A DNA stretch of 64,000 nucleotides from Neopestalotiopsis rosae (lineage: Eukaryota; Ascomycota; Sordariomycetes; Amphisphaeriales; Sporocadaceae), in the NCBI GenBank assembly GCA_023078685.1, contig JALGAS010000001.1:8263511-8327510 (forward strand), in the 5' to 3' direction. Below are positions 36,101 to 48,480 of the stretch, in pieces (positions within the stretch are counted from its first letter, which is position 1; every line of letters starts with the position of its first letter). The position numbers were made by a program, and so were the translations under genes. The notes under the pieces were generated by a model. It had not been told where the DNA came from and ran no database searches. It was given only the letters and a program-made list of their open reading frames with translations.

Positions 36101-39100
36101 TTCAAAGTGCCGTCGGCTCACTATCTGCTCTCATACCACGTACAATGGAGTCTGACTACTGCTGAGCTCACAGACCAAGCTCTGGATCATGCATCACGAT
36201 CAAAAACATAGCACGCAAACCTAGACGCCTGTCTACGCCCAGCCACATTACATCATTCCGTAGAGGTGGCTTCTGGTCAAGATTTCAGAGTTTCATGTTC
36301 ATCGACAAGAAGCCATTCTACTGTGTATGGAGTAAGAGCTGGTGATGCTCAATTGAAGGATGTAAGTCATGGACCGCAAACCGACTGGTGACAAAGACGC
36401 TCACCACTCTGTAATACAAGGATAGGCATTTGAGTGGCTTTAATCGGGGCTCACCAGGCACGCGCCCCAACGAGCTTCAGCTCATCCATAACACATACCT
36501 ATTCCGTCTATGATGAGCTCAGATGGCTGGAGATCGCCTCACGTGAGCACATCTCTTATCCTCACAGACTCCCAATCGTCAAGATGCTAGTATTCTTGGC
36601 ATGTTTCCATATTATAGGAAAGGGATTTAAATCGATAAGGCTCCGCTTTGTGGATATCTTTTCGCAGCGCGAGCGAAAAAAAAAAATCTTTTTTCATAAA
36701 AAAGTGAATCCTTGCCCGCACAAACCCCTAGCTGGCTTGGCTGGGTCGCGAAAGCGATCCCTCGGGGCCATCAAGCATTCCGTTGAACCATCCTTTCGGG
36801 CTGCGAGGCTACCTACCAACCAAAATTTTTCTGCCGCACTCCGGGCGCGACTCGGAAATTTGATCGTTGTTGGCTCGCCGCCGGATTCCCTTTTCCTCCA
36901 GTATGACCTCTGGAATGGAAGCACAGGGAAAATTCCTCAACCAGCTCGCAAATGGCATGGTCTCTCGGCCTTCGGAAAGCCGCCGCTGTCTACTATGTAC
37001 TATGCCATGTATGACTGTAGCCTAGTATGATTTCCATCTTCTGGCAAAAGAGAAACCCACGAACCCGTTGACTTCGCTCCGGTCCGAGGTGCGGCGGTAA
37101 TCTTGAGTTGGCCATAACTCCGTAGTGTACTATGTAGTCTATGGTTCCATTTTAAGGTGCAGGGAAATAATTTTGTATGGACACTCTGAGGCTCTGTCCC
37201 ATCCATACCAGAAACGAACACACAGAATCCGGGGACACGCGACCATAAACGCGACGTGACCACAAGCGCCCGGTGCAATGTGAGCGACAGGGACGTACGT
37301 GGTACCGAGAAAGTAGACTATTCGTCCATCTAACTCCACGTAAGTCCGAAAGACCATCAGTGGTTCATGGCTTTTTCTGTGTCTGTGGCATTCTTTTCGC
37401 TTGGCATGCTGTGCGCGGAATTTTGTTGGCCAGGATGCTCAAAAAAGAGTCCCTGTATAGCACGGTGATCGGCTGACCCTGCGTCTTTGCTGCGGTCGGT
37501 CTTGGCCATTCCGCCAACGATCCGGGTCATCCGAATGCGATGCTAGTCCAAAGTACCCACGACAATACTATTACCGATGCCAGCGATTGTGCCATGGAAG
37601 ACATCTGATGAGAACAAACATCTCAGTAGTGTAGTGACTTGCAAGACACCGTGGATCCGCACTCAATAGTCGGACAGAAATCTGGATCTGCTGGACTGCT
37701 GGTCACCGATTATTGACAGCGATTACTCCACATGCGCAGGTATGGAAGTTTGCTAGCCTTTATTCCACAGATGCCTAGCGCACTGGGAATTCACTTGTAC
37801 TTTTGCTGACTGAGCGGACGGTATTTGGTGGTTGTCTCTCCGACTGTGAATCCGGTTGGGCTGGGTTAGGTTTGAACTAAACGGACAGGGAAGTCCATGG
37901 TAGAAACAATCGCCTACCGACTCTTCTATGGTCAGGTGCTATATCTACAGCATCACTTTCGTCTGATATTTTGATGAATTATAAAGCACAATTTGGAAAC
38001 TTCCCTGTGCATACCCGTAGCTGTCACTTATGAACCACGATCAAACGTGCCAGAGAGTATTAGCGACTATGCTAACCAGCTCAACCTTGCGAGCCAGCTT
38101 GTCGTGACGTCAAAGCTATTATCAATGTCTGAAGCATTCTTCAATATCCATGGACACCCTCGTACTCAATCTCGAAGTTGTAATCACCGAGTATGCAAAT
38201 ATATACGTGCTCAGCTATGATTTTTGCTAGAATTTGGGGCAGACTGAGTGAGATTGCGTTATGTTGAAGAACATCCAAGCGGAATTCCTTTGATGGCTTT
38301 GCATATTGGTTTTCTCGGAGTCGAGCTAAGCATATTTACAGAGTAGTCCAACGCCTGTACGGTAGATAAGACTTTGAGGATGTTGTTTGGAATGGGCGTA
38401 CATGAGCCCTGCTTGTAAGGTCCATATTACACATCCTTACAATGCCACGTCTTCCCGATTCTGCATGTGCTCTCGCCAAGCTGGATGCAGGCCATGACAG
38501 GTTGCCACGAATAAGCTTTGTTCTAAGATCCGATGCCACGCTGTCGGGGAATGGAGTGTTGATGAGTGATCAGCCTAGCCAAGCTGACTGCATATCTAGC
38601 ACCACCTTTACTAATGTGACAAATAAGCCAGGTCCCGGAGAGGGGTCTTTCAGAGGGTATCAATACATAGTACGCATCTGACATAATCTATACCCTAGGG
38701 AAAATCATATTGAAGCTTTAAAGGCCATAATTCTAGTCCTATTAGATCGCCTTACAGCAACAAGGCAACGTCCCCAGTCATCGAGGGAGCCTCTGACCTC
38801 GCCTACTCGTCCAAGAGCCAACATCTCGTACCTTGAGGATGAAAATCACATATGCTCCTACTTATCTCTATTCATTATGGTTCCCTTTGAACACTCCCGG
38901 ATTTGGGTGCTGTAATATTCGAGGCATTGTTTGGTCTAGGAATGAGCCAAAAGCTGTGTTGTTCAACATCTTTCTCTCAAAGACTCAACAAGACATTTGT
39001 CGCTCTACACTTCCAATGGAAAACGAGTCTTCCTGGGATTCTTTATAGGTGTTATTTCAAAGGAGAATCTTAGTTTTCTGAGACACAGTTCAAGTGTGCC

Positions 39101-40375
39101 TCCCTAAATGAAACATAACTAGTTAGCAGAGTAAATCACAGTAACCCAAGCAAACATCACCAGTACAGTCAGAGTTACGCCATACTGCTTGTTAAATAAT
39201 TACGTGTAGCCATCTCGATAGAGATCCAGGACCTGTATAGCGGCGTGTCGACAACATAGGAGTTGATCCAAGATGTCTCCCATCGTGCGACTTGGTTGGT
39301 GCACGTTTTACCTCAAGTATATCTACTTGAGACTTGCTGGCAAACTTCTTGATAGCGTCCACCGTCTGTTGAGTGATCATCACTCGAGACGGAAATCAGG
39401 GATCGCAAATTGTATCCTCACTAAAGCTAGCATTTCATCCAATATTGTCGACATCGAGCCGCGATTGAAAAGCAATAAGTGGATGACTTCTGAGCTTGAT
39501 AAAAAAAATTGAGCATTTGGTTACCCTAATCATATTTGTTGCAGGATGACGATGTGTCCTCTTCCGATATATGGTTGTCGGGGATGGCTAACCTATATTT
39601 AGCTGTACACAGAAATGATTCTGTGCTTACTCTAGGCCTATTGTTAATTTACATCATTAATAGCCTGGTTAAACACTATAATTGTCTGCAACTCGGGAAT
39701 AAGGGATAAGGAGCGTGACACTTGTTTGATTGACGCAATTTGGCCATTGCCAATGAATCGTACATCGCATAGTAGCTATTTTTGGGTTTCCATATGAGAG
39801 GTGGTGACCACCACCTCTCAGTTTTGAGGAGAGTCTACTTTGCAACCGCGTCACTCTATTCCTTATCAAATCGTAGACAATCAACATAATCAGAATTGCT
39901 GCAGCTTACAATGACTGGGATCAAATGGTTATTGTATGACATACATTTCAATAAAGTTATCACACGCGCCTGAGAGTATGTAGTTGCTATGAGCAGTATT
40001 AGGCATACTATCCATCGATATGAATATGATGCAGTCGTATGACCAATATTACATGCCTAACAAGAGCAACCCGCCTTGAAAGACTGATGATGGAATTAAT
40101 AACGAAATCGGTCTGTGGCTTGTCTCCTTTCGCGCATACTGTCGAGATCAACCCAAGGACCTGGATATCCGAACCAAACTCCTGTACCATTGTGACATAC
40201 TGAAGATTGCTGAGCTTGTGGGTCTTCAAAGGTGTAATTTACCAATATCAACGAACACGTTCCTCGAGCGAGTCTCATTGTTTTTGAACAGTACCAGATG
40301 ACGTATATATCTCCCCAGAAGGCTGAACATATCTATCTAAACACAATCCAACAATCTGTAGATGCAAAATCAAGA
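33127..40375. other. Gene-poor 7.2 kb region
   Basis: No convincing gene. Frames reach at most about 200 codons, overlap on both strands and show no family motif. A GGAT/ACTGG microsatellite-like patch lies near 33680-33720, a poly(A)/poly(T) patch near 36680-36705, and a perfect hairpin at 39796-39819. Base composition turns more AT-rich from about 38 kb. It is not RIP-saturated like the block at 56 kb. Confidence 0.5.
39796..39819. repeat. Perfect 10-bp hairpin with a 4-base loop
   Basis: GAGAGGTGGT (39796-39805), loop GACC, and the exact complement ACCACCTCTC (39810-39819). It stands in otherwise featureless DNA; no gene end lies near it. Confidence 0.7.
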
Positions 40376-43300
40376 CTACAAATCCTTCAAATTATTCCGT
40401 TTTCCAAACATATCTTTGAGTTTACTCCTCATGGAACCCGTAGACCTTGGCCGCGATGGTGCGTCAGGAGGCGCAAGAGCGGAATTTGTGCTATACTGGT
40501 TCCTTTGAAATGTGTCATTCTTTTGCGACTGCGCCGTACCTCCGAGGTCCTTGACTGCGCCTTTTTGGACCACCAACCCATGTAGGTTCTTGTAGAATGA
40601 TATCAATTCCTCGCTGCGACTGTCTTGTCTCTGTGACGGTTGCCAGCTGAGTGCAAAATGGTCTTCCAAGCCCTCTAGGGTGTACAGCGCCTCGACTGCT
40701 TTCAGCGCGGGGTAAGTGACCCGTTGGCTCCTCAGCAGATCCATGCCTGGTCGTTGTTGAGTGGCAATCTCAGCATTAACGTCTGACCCGTTCAGCACGA
40801 AGTTCAGTAAGAGATGCGAGTAGGCGTAAGCAAAGCCGCGGAAACCAAAATTGCGCCAAAATTCGGCTCTCCGAGGCCGATGAGTGAGTGCATACTCGAT
40901 CATGAGCCCCCAAGCACTCTCTCTTGGTGTGTGGAATTGTGCATTGGGATCGGCTCCCTTCTCCAGAAGTAGGCTACAGATGGCCGGACAGGTCAGTCTC
41001 ATGCGCTCTCTGTGCTCGGAGGTGCCTTCCCAAGGGCGCCTGAAGAGCATGCTCTCCGTAGCGTGAAATAGTAGCCGTGAAGCAAGTCGGCCATCATCTG
41101 ATCCTTGGGTCGTGCACTGCGGCACTGTCTGTTGTATGAAGTCGGTTGGGCGGTAGTAGACCACCAGAGAATAGAAACCCAAAGGCCTCTGGGCTCCAAC
41201 AAGACAGGTCCTCAATGTGAGGCTTACGTCGCGGTCAAGCTGGTTCACTCTCTCCCCATCGAGGCCATACCCGGAAGCCCAGTGTGTATTCTTCGTATCG
41301 CACCATGATCTGGAGCTAATAGAGCTCAAAGCCAGTCTTTTGGCTACGTTGAGTGCTTCCTGTGTTACATAGCAAGTCCCTGCTTGACGCCAATGCTTCG
41401 ACATTGTTTGATCAAGATCCAACAACACAGCAGGGGTAACTGGCCTCTCATCCCTTTCTGCAAGAAAAGCATAATGCATGGCTCGATCCATGTAATACCA
41501 GATGTCACTATAATCAAGAACCATAGGACACTCTTTCGAGGCGGTCTTGCAGAGAAGAAGGCATGAATGACATAAACTCACAGCAGGGTGGAACTCTGTG
41601 CCTGTTGTTAGGAGAAATACCTTCTCCCAAATTTCGGGCAGTTTGAGGAATTCAACTGCCGTTCTGTGGATGAAGTCCACGTAATGGTGTTTAACCGATC
41701 TGAGGCCCAAAAAGCCCTTCCGCTTGTAGTCAACAGAGCGTAGCTCTAGAATTCCAGCACATCTCGCGCGAATCCTGCCCTCGGTTATCTCCACGAAGAT
41801 CTTTTCTTCATTCACGGTGGGAGTTCTGACTGGCGTCCCGATGATGGTAGCAACATCCCAACCCGCAAAATGCAGTTGGACGGGAGTGATGTGATACGTT
41901 CCACTTTGGGACTCAGCAGCGGCAAGGCATATCTGAAAAAGCTCTGAAGCCTGTTTTTTATATGCTAGCGGCATATGCATGAACATGGCAGCATAAAGAT
42001 CCTTGAGCTCTGACGGAAACTCGTCTAGACGATGCCGCAGCTCGGTAATATCGTCAAAATTCTGGAGTCCAGTCAAAAGAGAGCGTACCACGAGTACTAC
42101 CCAGAGAAAGACTCCGCAAGACTTTTCCACAACTGCCTCGACAAAGGTCTCCCATTCCTCACCGTATCTGGATTCCAGGCGTTGACGCAACAGACTGACT
42201 GTATAGTCACGAATGTCATCTCTGGTCAAGTCCTGCAGCTTCAGATGAGGGAAACTGGAAAAAGCATCGACGCAGGCCGGCGTTGGCCGGCTAGATACTA
42301 AGACTTTGACATACTGATAATGATTCGCCGCCGTGAGCAAGTTCAATATCTCAATCTCGTCTCCTTCATACTCGTCAATCCCGTCCAGTAAAAAGAACAA
42401 ATGGAACTGTGAGCTTGTCTGGTCCAGAAGCCTCTTAAACCAGCGAAGAAGCTCCGGAAAAGATGGAGCTCCCAGAAGGTCTCCTCGGGAAGAGTCGGCA
42501 TTAAGTATTCGAAGCTCGGGCACAACGCTTGCGATGACGCCAGGATGTCGGCTGAGGATATCGTACATTAATGAACGTGACAGACCCTCTTGGAATTTTT
42601 GAATTGCGCTGCCCAGGTTCCAGAAAAAGAAAGACGCAAGTGCAGTCTGACCCTCACAGCTTTTGGACCATTCCTCTATTGCTTCCTGAGTCTTCGGATT
42701 ATCGAGGATGTATTTCATCAAGGTGGATTTGCCAGAACCAGCTTTACCGCTGATCCAGTAGCAACCGCTCCCAGACTCCAGCCAGTGAAGCAAAGAGGGC
42801 CATGGCCTTTCGGTGTCTCTTGTATCTTCCAATATCCATTTAAATGTAGACGCGTGAGCAGGCTTAACACTGTCATATCTATCGCGGTAATGTCGGAAAT
42901 ACAGACTTTCCAAGACCTTTTTCTGGCTTGGCTCAAATTTCCAAAGTTCAACGTGTCCTTTGGAACTATGGTCCTTGATCGATAGCGTCATCAAGCTTTG
43001 TCCGTGGTCCTCGAAGTCCAGCTGATATGCTCCTTTGGGTGCAATGACACGGGTTGTGCCATTTTTCAAAGTTAGAATGGCTGAAAGTATTCTGTCATGC
43101 TGGCCAGTGCCTCGTAAGTCCGTCTCATCCAGGCGACGTCGCAGTGCGGCATCTTGGATCTTCATACCGTCCAGGCGGTTGTTCATTACTGCTAGGACCC
43201 GTGTTATCTCGGAGTACTGGTGGTCTAAGCTATCAAACCTTTGCCTGTTGATTTTGCGCATATCCTCTGTGGCTGAGTTAAGTTTCTGCAACATACGCAA

Positions 43301-43776
43301 GACGAGCTGACTCTGGCAGGCTGCCATTTTCTCCATTAGGCGAGTGATATCGTCGTATTTCCAGGATGCTTTCACCTAAGCAACGATCTTCGATCCTGGT
43401 TGTTTGCTCTGCCTGAGTCCGTCTAATTTCTGAAAAATTGTCGCAATTTCGTGGGCCACGCTGGAGCAACTGGCAACGAGCTGTTTGATGGCCTGAAAAT
43501 GTGAGTATCTGTCGCCTGTGTTCGCATTATGAAGTTTTTGCGTACATCGTCGGTCATTTGATGGTCAACATGCGTAATGCTACCCACGTTTTGGGGGTTT
43601 CTGAGGTCCGCAGAGAAATCATGGAAATCTCTTGCTGTGTGTTCGAAAACAGCACCTCGAATGAAGGTCGTGTCACCTGTCTCATATATCTTGAGTACAT
43701 CACGGCATCTCCTCGTCGCAAAGTCCACGAATTGAACAACGGCCGCCGCTATGCCGAGAGCAGATGCAGGATCCAT
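40376..43776 (-). CDS. STAND (NACHT-type) NTPase with an in-frame TAG
   Basis: Fungal NLR-like signalling NTPase. Exon 1 is 43776-43546; after a 53-base intron (GTACGC, TCAG) exon 2 begins at 43492 and the frame runs to 40376, 1115 codons in all. The N-terminus MDPASALGIAAAVVQFVDFA is the typical fungal STAND N-terminal (Helo-like) domain and continues across the intron. Codon 116, TAG at 43378-43376, interrupts this domain; family-like sequence (KASWKYDDITRL, QSQLVLRMLQKLN) resumes directly. The NTPase part has the P-loop GKAGSGKST at about 326-334 and Walker B FFLLDGIDEYEG, then a KVLVSSRP sensor motif. The C-terminal half has a short ankyrin-like CSLLLEKGADPNAQ but no clear repeat array. 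The long frame after TAG has only GTG at its beginning, so it is not an independent ATG-started gene there. It may be a new pseudogene, or the stop may be bypassed. Confidence 0.82.
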
Positions 43777-44518
43777 AACTGACAGTGAGTGCTTGATGAC
43801 AGCCTCAGCGATAGCAAGATTTTGACAAAAGACAGATGGTTTTCTGGAATAAGGCTGAGTAATACGGCATGACTGAAGTGCAAAGGCACGAGGGGCGGGG
43901 CGAGGCAGTGCCCGATGAATTATTAATACATGTCAGGCTGTGGTATAATTGTTACACGCAAGCCGCCCGCATTCTTGGGATCCGCATGCAACGCAACCCC
44001 AATAAAGCAATAAACCATATGTCGTGTTTAACTAGATTAAAGCCATCTTTACGAGCAGACGTTGAGTACTCTAAAGAAGTATCTATAACTTCGATTGGCT
44101 ATTGGGATCTGCTCCGTACTGTTGAAGGGACGTACAGGAACTAGAAGCAGAGGACAATTTCCAATAAACCATATCTAATTTTGATAGTATTGTTACTGAA
44201 GAAGTGCGAAGAAGCATCAGCTATCAACGTGCGTTTGTTTCAAACACTCAATCTCACCGGATTGAAACCTTGGAATTATCCAAGTTTTCTAGAAGATGGA
44301 AAAGTAAGGATCGCCTTTGAACCTATATCTGCCCAGCCATTCGGTAGTAACTACCAGCCAAGTCTACAGCAATCCGAGCAATTGAGCCATGTTCACAGTC
44401 AAGGGGAAATCCAGAGAAGTGTAAAAGAGGACGCTGATTTATTGCTAGTCCTGCCCAAAAAAAAAGTTGAAAAAAATGTGTAGCACTCTTTATGTTCCTA
44501 ATTGTAGGCAGTTGCTCG
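43777..44518. other. Intergenic, STAND promoter and CaM-kinase 3' side
   Basis: About 740 bases with a poly(A) patch near 44457-44480; no gene supported. The frames on the plus strand here are short and lack motifs. Confidence 0.55.
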
Positions 44519-44899
44519 CTATGTACATACATGATGTTCTTTGACCTCTGTCCAGCCATCTGAGGACGTTTTCATTAGCTTGAACGTCCTTTCAACATCG
44601 TCCAAAGGAAAATGCTCGTCATCCGTGATCGTTCGTGTGCATATTCGTGTTTCATTGCCACGGACATTATGGGATGGAGGATTATCCACCACGCAATGAA
44701 AATCATAGGGCAACCCGAGAAACCTGTCCGACTTCTCATAATACATCCGGGCCCTCTGACCAGCGTGTAGCCAGTCCACGATCATTTGTCTCATCAATGG
44801 AGTGCTGGCAAAATCATCATCATCATCACTGATCGCTGGAGCATCGCTGGCTCTTGGAGCGAGAGAGCCGCGAGCATCAGGCGGGGTATTGATGCGTCC
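44519..44899 (-). other. 126-codon open extension in frame with the CaM-kinase
   Basis: Directly after the kinase TAG (44902-44900) the same frame stays open for 126 codons to TAG at 44521-44519. It reads like protein: GRINTPPDARGSLAPRASD, an Asp run, then STPLMRQMIVDWLHAGQRAR, FLGLPYDFHCVVDNPPS, TITDDEHFPLDDVERTFKL. I do not recognise a domain. It could be reached by readthrough, UAG editing or an intron ending at the TAG (a 54-base candidate with a weak GTTGTA donor), or be a relic tail. Confidence 0.6.
44812..44828. repeat. Short CAT/ATG microsatellite
   Basis: Run of ATC/CAT trinucleotides; in the minus frame it encodes the Asp run of the CaM-kinase extension. Confidence 0.7.
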
Positions 44900-46310
44900 C
44901 TAACGCTTTGCAGTTGTGCCTGCTTGCCAAAGTCCTTTGGATGTTTCTACAACCTTGTTGACGACTTGTCCGGGTCTCAGGCTGGCTGGAATAGAGGTAA
45001 CGCCACCCATGGCTACATCTCCGTCACCATCAGCCTTGTTGCTGCTGCCTCCGTAACCGGAATCCTGGCCACCACGATTTTCTGTCATGCTGATGCCTGA
45101 GTCGGTCTTGGTCTGTTGGCTGGCGAGCGCGGGTGCGCCAGGAGTCGGCTCTTTGCTCTTGGCACCATCCATCATGGCTGCTGCCATCTGCCCTTCTCGA
45201 AGCTTGTTGATTGCTCTCACAGTGTCAATAGCAGCGTGGAGTGTCCGACGCGCATTGAAGTTCTTCTTGACTGTCGGCAGCAGGTTCTGGCCCTTGTCGC
45301 CGTCTGAAGTCGTGCTGTAGCCTGCCACAAAGGTGTGGCTCAACGCCTCGTGAGCCGTCATGCGCTTGTTGGGGTCGATGGTCAGACAACGACGGATAAA
45401 ATCCTTGGCAGCTTCCGAGACACCGCGCCAGTAGTCTGCAGGCTGGAAGCTGTAGTCTGCATTCAGAATAGCCTGCATCTCTTCGAAATCCGAGTCGCGG
45501 TCAAATGGCGTATAACCACAAAGCAGAAAATAGGTTATGACACCCATGGCCCAGATGTCGACTGGCTTGCCGTGTCCCGACTTCTTGAAAATTTCCGGAG
45601 CCATGTAACCAGGGGTTCCGCATGTAGTTGTCAAGACGTGGAATTGCTCCTCATCCATGATGCGACTCAAGCCAAAGTCGGCAATCAACAGATCGGCATT
45701 GTCCTCTGGCGTGCGGAAAAGTAGGTTCTCGGGCTTCAGGTCTCGATGTACGATGCCATGATCGTGCAGGTAGGCAACGGCCGATAGTGTTGAACGGATC
45801 AGGTCTGCCGCATCCGACTCGTAATAGGACCCCTTTCTGCAGATGCGGTCGAAGAGCTCGCCACCGAGGGCCAAGTCGGTTACCAAGTACAGGTTGTTCA
45901 TCGTCTCGAAGTAGTCAACCAACGTCAGGATATTTTGGTGGCCCATCGATACTTTCTTAAGCACTGCAATCTCATTCCGAACCTAGAAGAGCATCACATA
46001 GTCAGCCACTGGACATTGATTCAACTTGAATGTACGACTGTGCAAGTCGTCGTTTGTTCTTGCCGTGTCGCTGACGCTCTATTGGCCACTTGACGAATCG
46101 CAAACATACCATGTGCTCTCTTCCGGCCATGAGCCTCTTATTGATGACCTTGGCAGCATAATATCTGCCAGTATCAATGTGTACACACTCTTTTACCACT
46201 GAGTACGATCCAGCACCCAGCGTCTTTCCAACCTTATAGCGACATGGCTGAATCTGGGGGTTTGGCCGGCCTGGCGAACCGCCGTTTGTTTGCGTAGCTG
46301 GAGCAGCCAT
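44900..46310 (-). CDS. Calcium/calmodulin-dependent protein kinase (CMK type)
   Basis: Serine/threonine kinase of the CaMKI/II fungal group, cytosolic, activated by Ca2+/calmodulin. Exons 46310-46110 and 45982-44900 flank a 127-base intron (GTATGT, CTAG, phase 0) and give 427 residues to the TAG, close to Aspergillus CmkA. Kinase motifs in order: GAGSYSVVK glycine loop, AAKVINK lysine, HRDLKPENLL, DFGLS, TTCGTPGYMAPEI, and DIWAMGVITYFLLCGYTPF. The autoinhibitory/calmodulin-binding segment is VKKNFNARRTLHAAIDTVRAINKL. The Ser/Gly-rich tail ends SKGLWQAG. A further in-frame start upstream lacks ATG, so MAAPATQ is the start. The frame continues past TAG for 126 codons (listed separately), which may be part of the true protein. 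Confidence 0.94.
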
Positions 46311-48480
46311 TGTGAACGTCTGCAGAGGCAACGAGGAAGCGACGATGATTCCTGTTGCAGACTCGTAATTAGGAGATCAGCGCGACTTTTTTCGTGTCCT
46401 CTTCGTATTTTCAGGGGAGTCGACAACCACTGCGCGCGTCGTCGCAAGGCTTTCGTCAGTAAGTTCAGGGACTTTGCCGCTACTGTTTCGTGCTTATCAA
46501 CCGATTCGTAGCGGAAGAGGGGTCAAGTGGAGGACCTGTCTGGTAGGCACTGGGGAAACAGCAGTTGGTTGAGGGCAAATTTGGAGTTTGGTGCCTCCGA
46601 GTTGACTGCTATCACATGCAGAAAAACGGAAACCCGAGGGGCAACAAAAGATTTAGAGGGTATCAATAAAATGGAATACGGGGATAATCAGAAAGAAAAA
46701 AAGATTGGAGTGTGTTGCTATCTTGACGCGAGATTGATCAAGACCAGTGCCGCGTGGTGCAGTTTGGGCGGCCGACTGAGAAAAAACACGAATTGGAGAT
46801 TCCCAAAGGGGAGGGAGGATCGCCCGACAACTGACGTAGGCAAGTTTACGTAGATAGGTTGCAAGGCAGACGATGGGCTTTTCTGCACACGTCACACTAG
46901 CAGATTGCGATGAGCCCCCTCAGAGATATTCTCTTTCTTTGAAACAATCAAGTCAGAGGCGATTGCGCACTCTTGAAAAAGATCATCACTTCTCAAATCT
47001 CTTGCAATGCCCAACACCTGCTACATGGAATAGCGGTGCGCGAAAACCCCCCAAGCAAGCCAAGATTAAGGGACGTGGATAGATGCCCACTAACAGCCCC
47101 AAGGTTCAAGCCATCAGCACCGTCTGACTGGCCCTCGACCCTGCTGTAGCCAATCATATTATCCACCGAAGGGTCTCAGACACATGTAAAAGGCGGAGAC
47201 CATGACCAGAACAGTCTGGGCCATTATGAGCGCACGGCATAAGCAAGAGCAAGACACAAATTTGTTCCATAAATAGCATTGGTGAAGACCATTATGGTCT
47301 TTCTCGTTCCGTTTCCCAATGATGAGTATCCCATTTTGTTCGAACAAAGATCTGACCATTTTCAACGGTCCGCGAACCAAGAAGGTCGATATGCTTAAAT
47401 TCGTGCTGCTGATTCGGGCACCAGTATGAAGTCCAATAAGTACGTAGGTAAGTTAGCAGATATTCATTTTCAAAACACCACATAGACGGCATATCCCGAC
47501 CTGGCGAATCAAGCAGTATGATAGGTGGAATACCAAGAACTTTACCTGTATTCCTGTCTGCCTTCAGACTTGTATTTGCCACTTTTTCCATGCTTTGACA
47601 TGATGAAACTTAAATTGGGACTTTGGCATTGTATTTGTACCTACCTGCCACTGAACTTTCAGTCCGTAGGGCTTGCCTGCAATACTGCGTACCACAGTTC
47701 ATTGTCTTGACTGCGATGAGGTTCCCCGTAGCTTAAGGCTCTGAAACTTTTGTCCAAGTATCTTAAGATTCATAGGACAGCTCCATGATTGAAGTACTAC
47801 GGCTGTGCTAGTCGCAACAGAACTAGAGTAATAATTTGTAGATGGTAATAGATATAATTGGGCCCGTCGAGTACTATGCTGGAAAGACACCAGAAGATTT
47901 ATGCAATTCTTGTTCGATGATGTCGTCAAAGTCTATAGGTTGCTTGGAGTGATTCTCTCGAGATATGTTTGAGCATCGATTAAGATCCAGGTTGACACAT
48001 GTGAGCCGCAGCCTGCGAAACCCGTCGATCAAATGATACCTTCCAACGAAGATCGAGTATCCAACTTGCAGCCAATATGATCCGCCTCAAGATTTCTCGT
48101 TTATCAACTCCGCGATACGCCACAGCTACAGGTTGGCAGGACAAGGTAGGGGTGCAGACTTTACTACCCATTCAAGACATCATCGTCAGCGGACTGCGCA
48201 ATCTAGTAGCCGGAGTTGATTACTTTTGAGAGGTCGACTGTCGCCCCGAGAACCATTCACACCAAAAAACCGGACAGAGTCGTCCCAATTAATATGGTCC
48301 TTCCCATGACTCTACAATGGGTAGTTGTTCGAGTATCAGTCAAACGATATTTTCCGCGATGCCTTTTTGTTGCTCTGCTGCTTCTTGGCCTTTAGTCTAT
48401 TCTCTTGAAAAGTTTTCTCTCTGAAGCCAGTAAACCCATGTAGTCAGCCAAATGTGCCCATGTATAACAAACGTGTCAAC
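46311..48480. other. Gene-free 2.2 kb interval (kinase promoter)
   Basis: Holds the CaM-kinase upstream region. Remaining frames are short and lack motifs; no RNA gene recognised. Confidence 0.5.

Noticed and set aside
34656..37030. Frames of 170-200 codons in the gene-poor region
   Set aside because: Composition and overlaps look random; no family motif on either strand.
40376..43375. STAND gene starting at the GTG after the TAG
   Set aside because: No ATG there, and the upstream exons encode a recognisable STAND N-terminal domain in the same frame.
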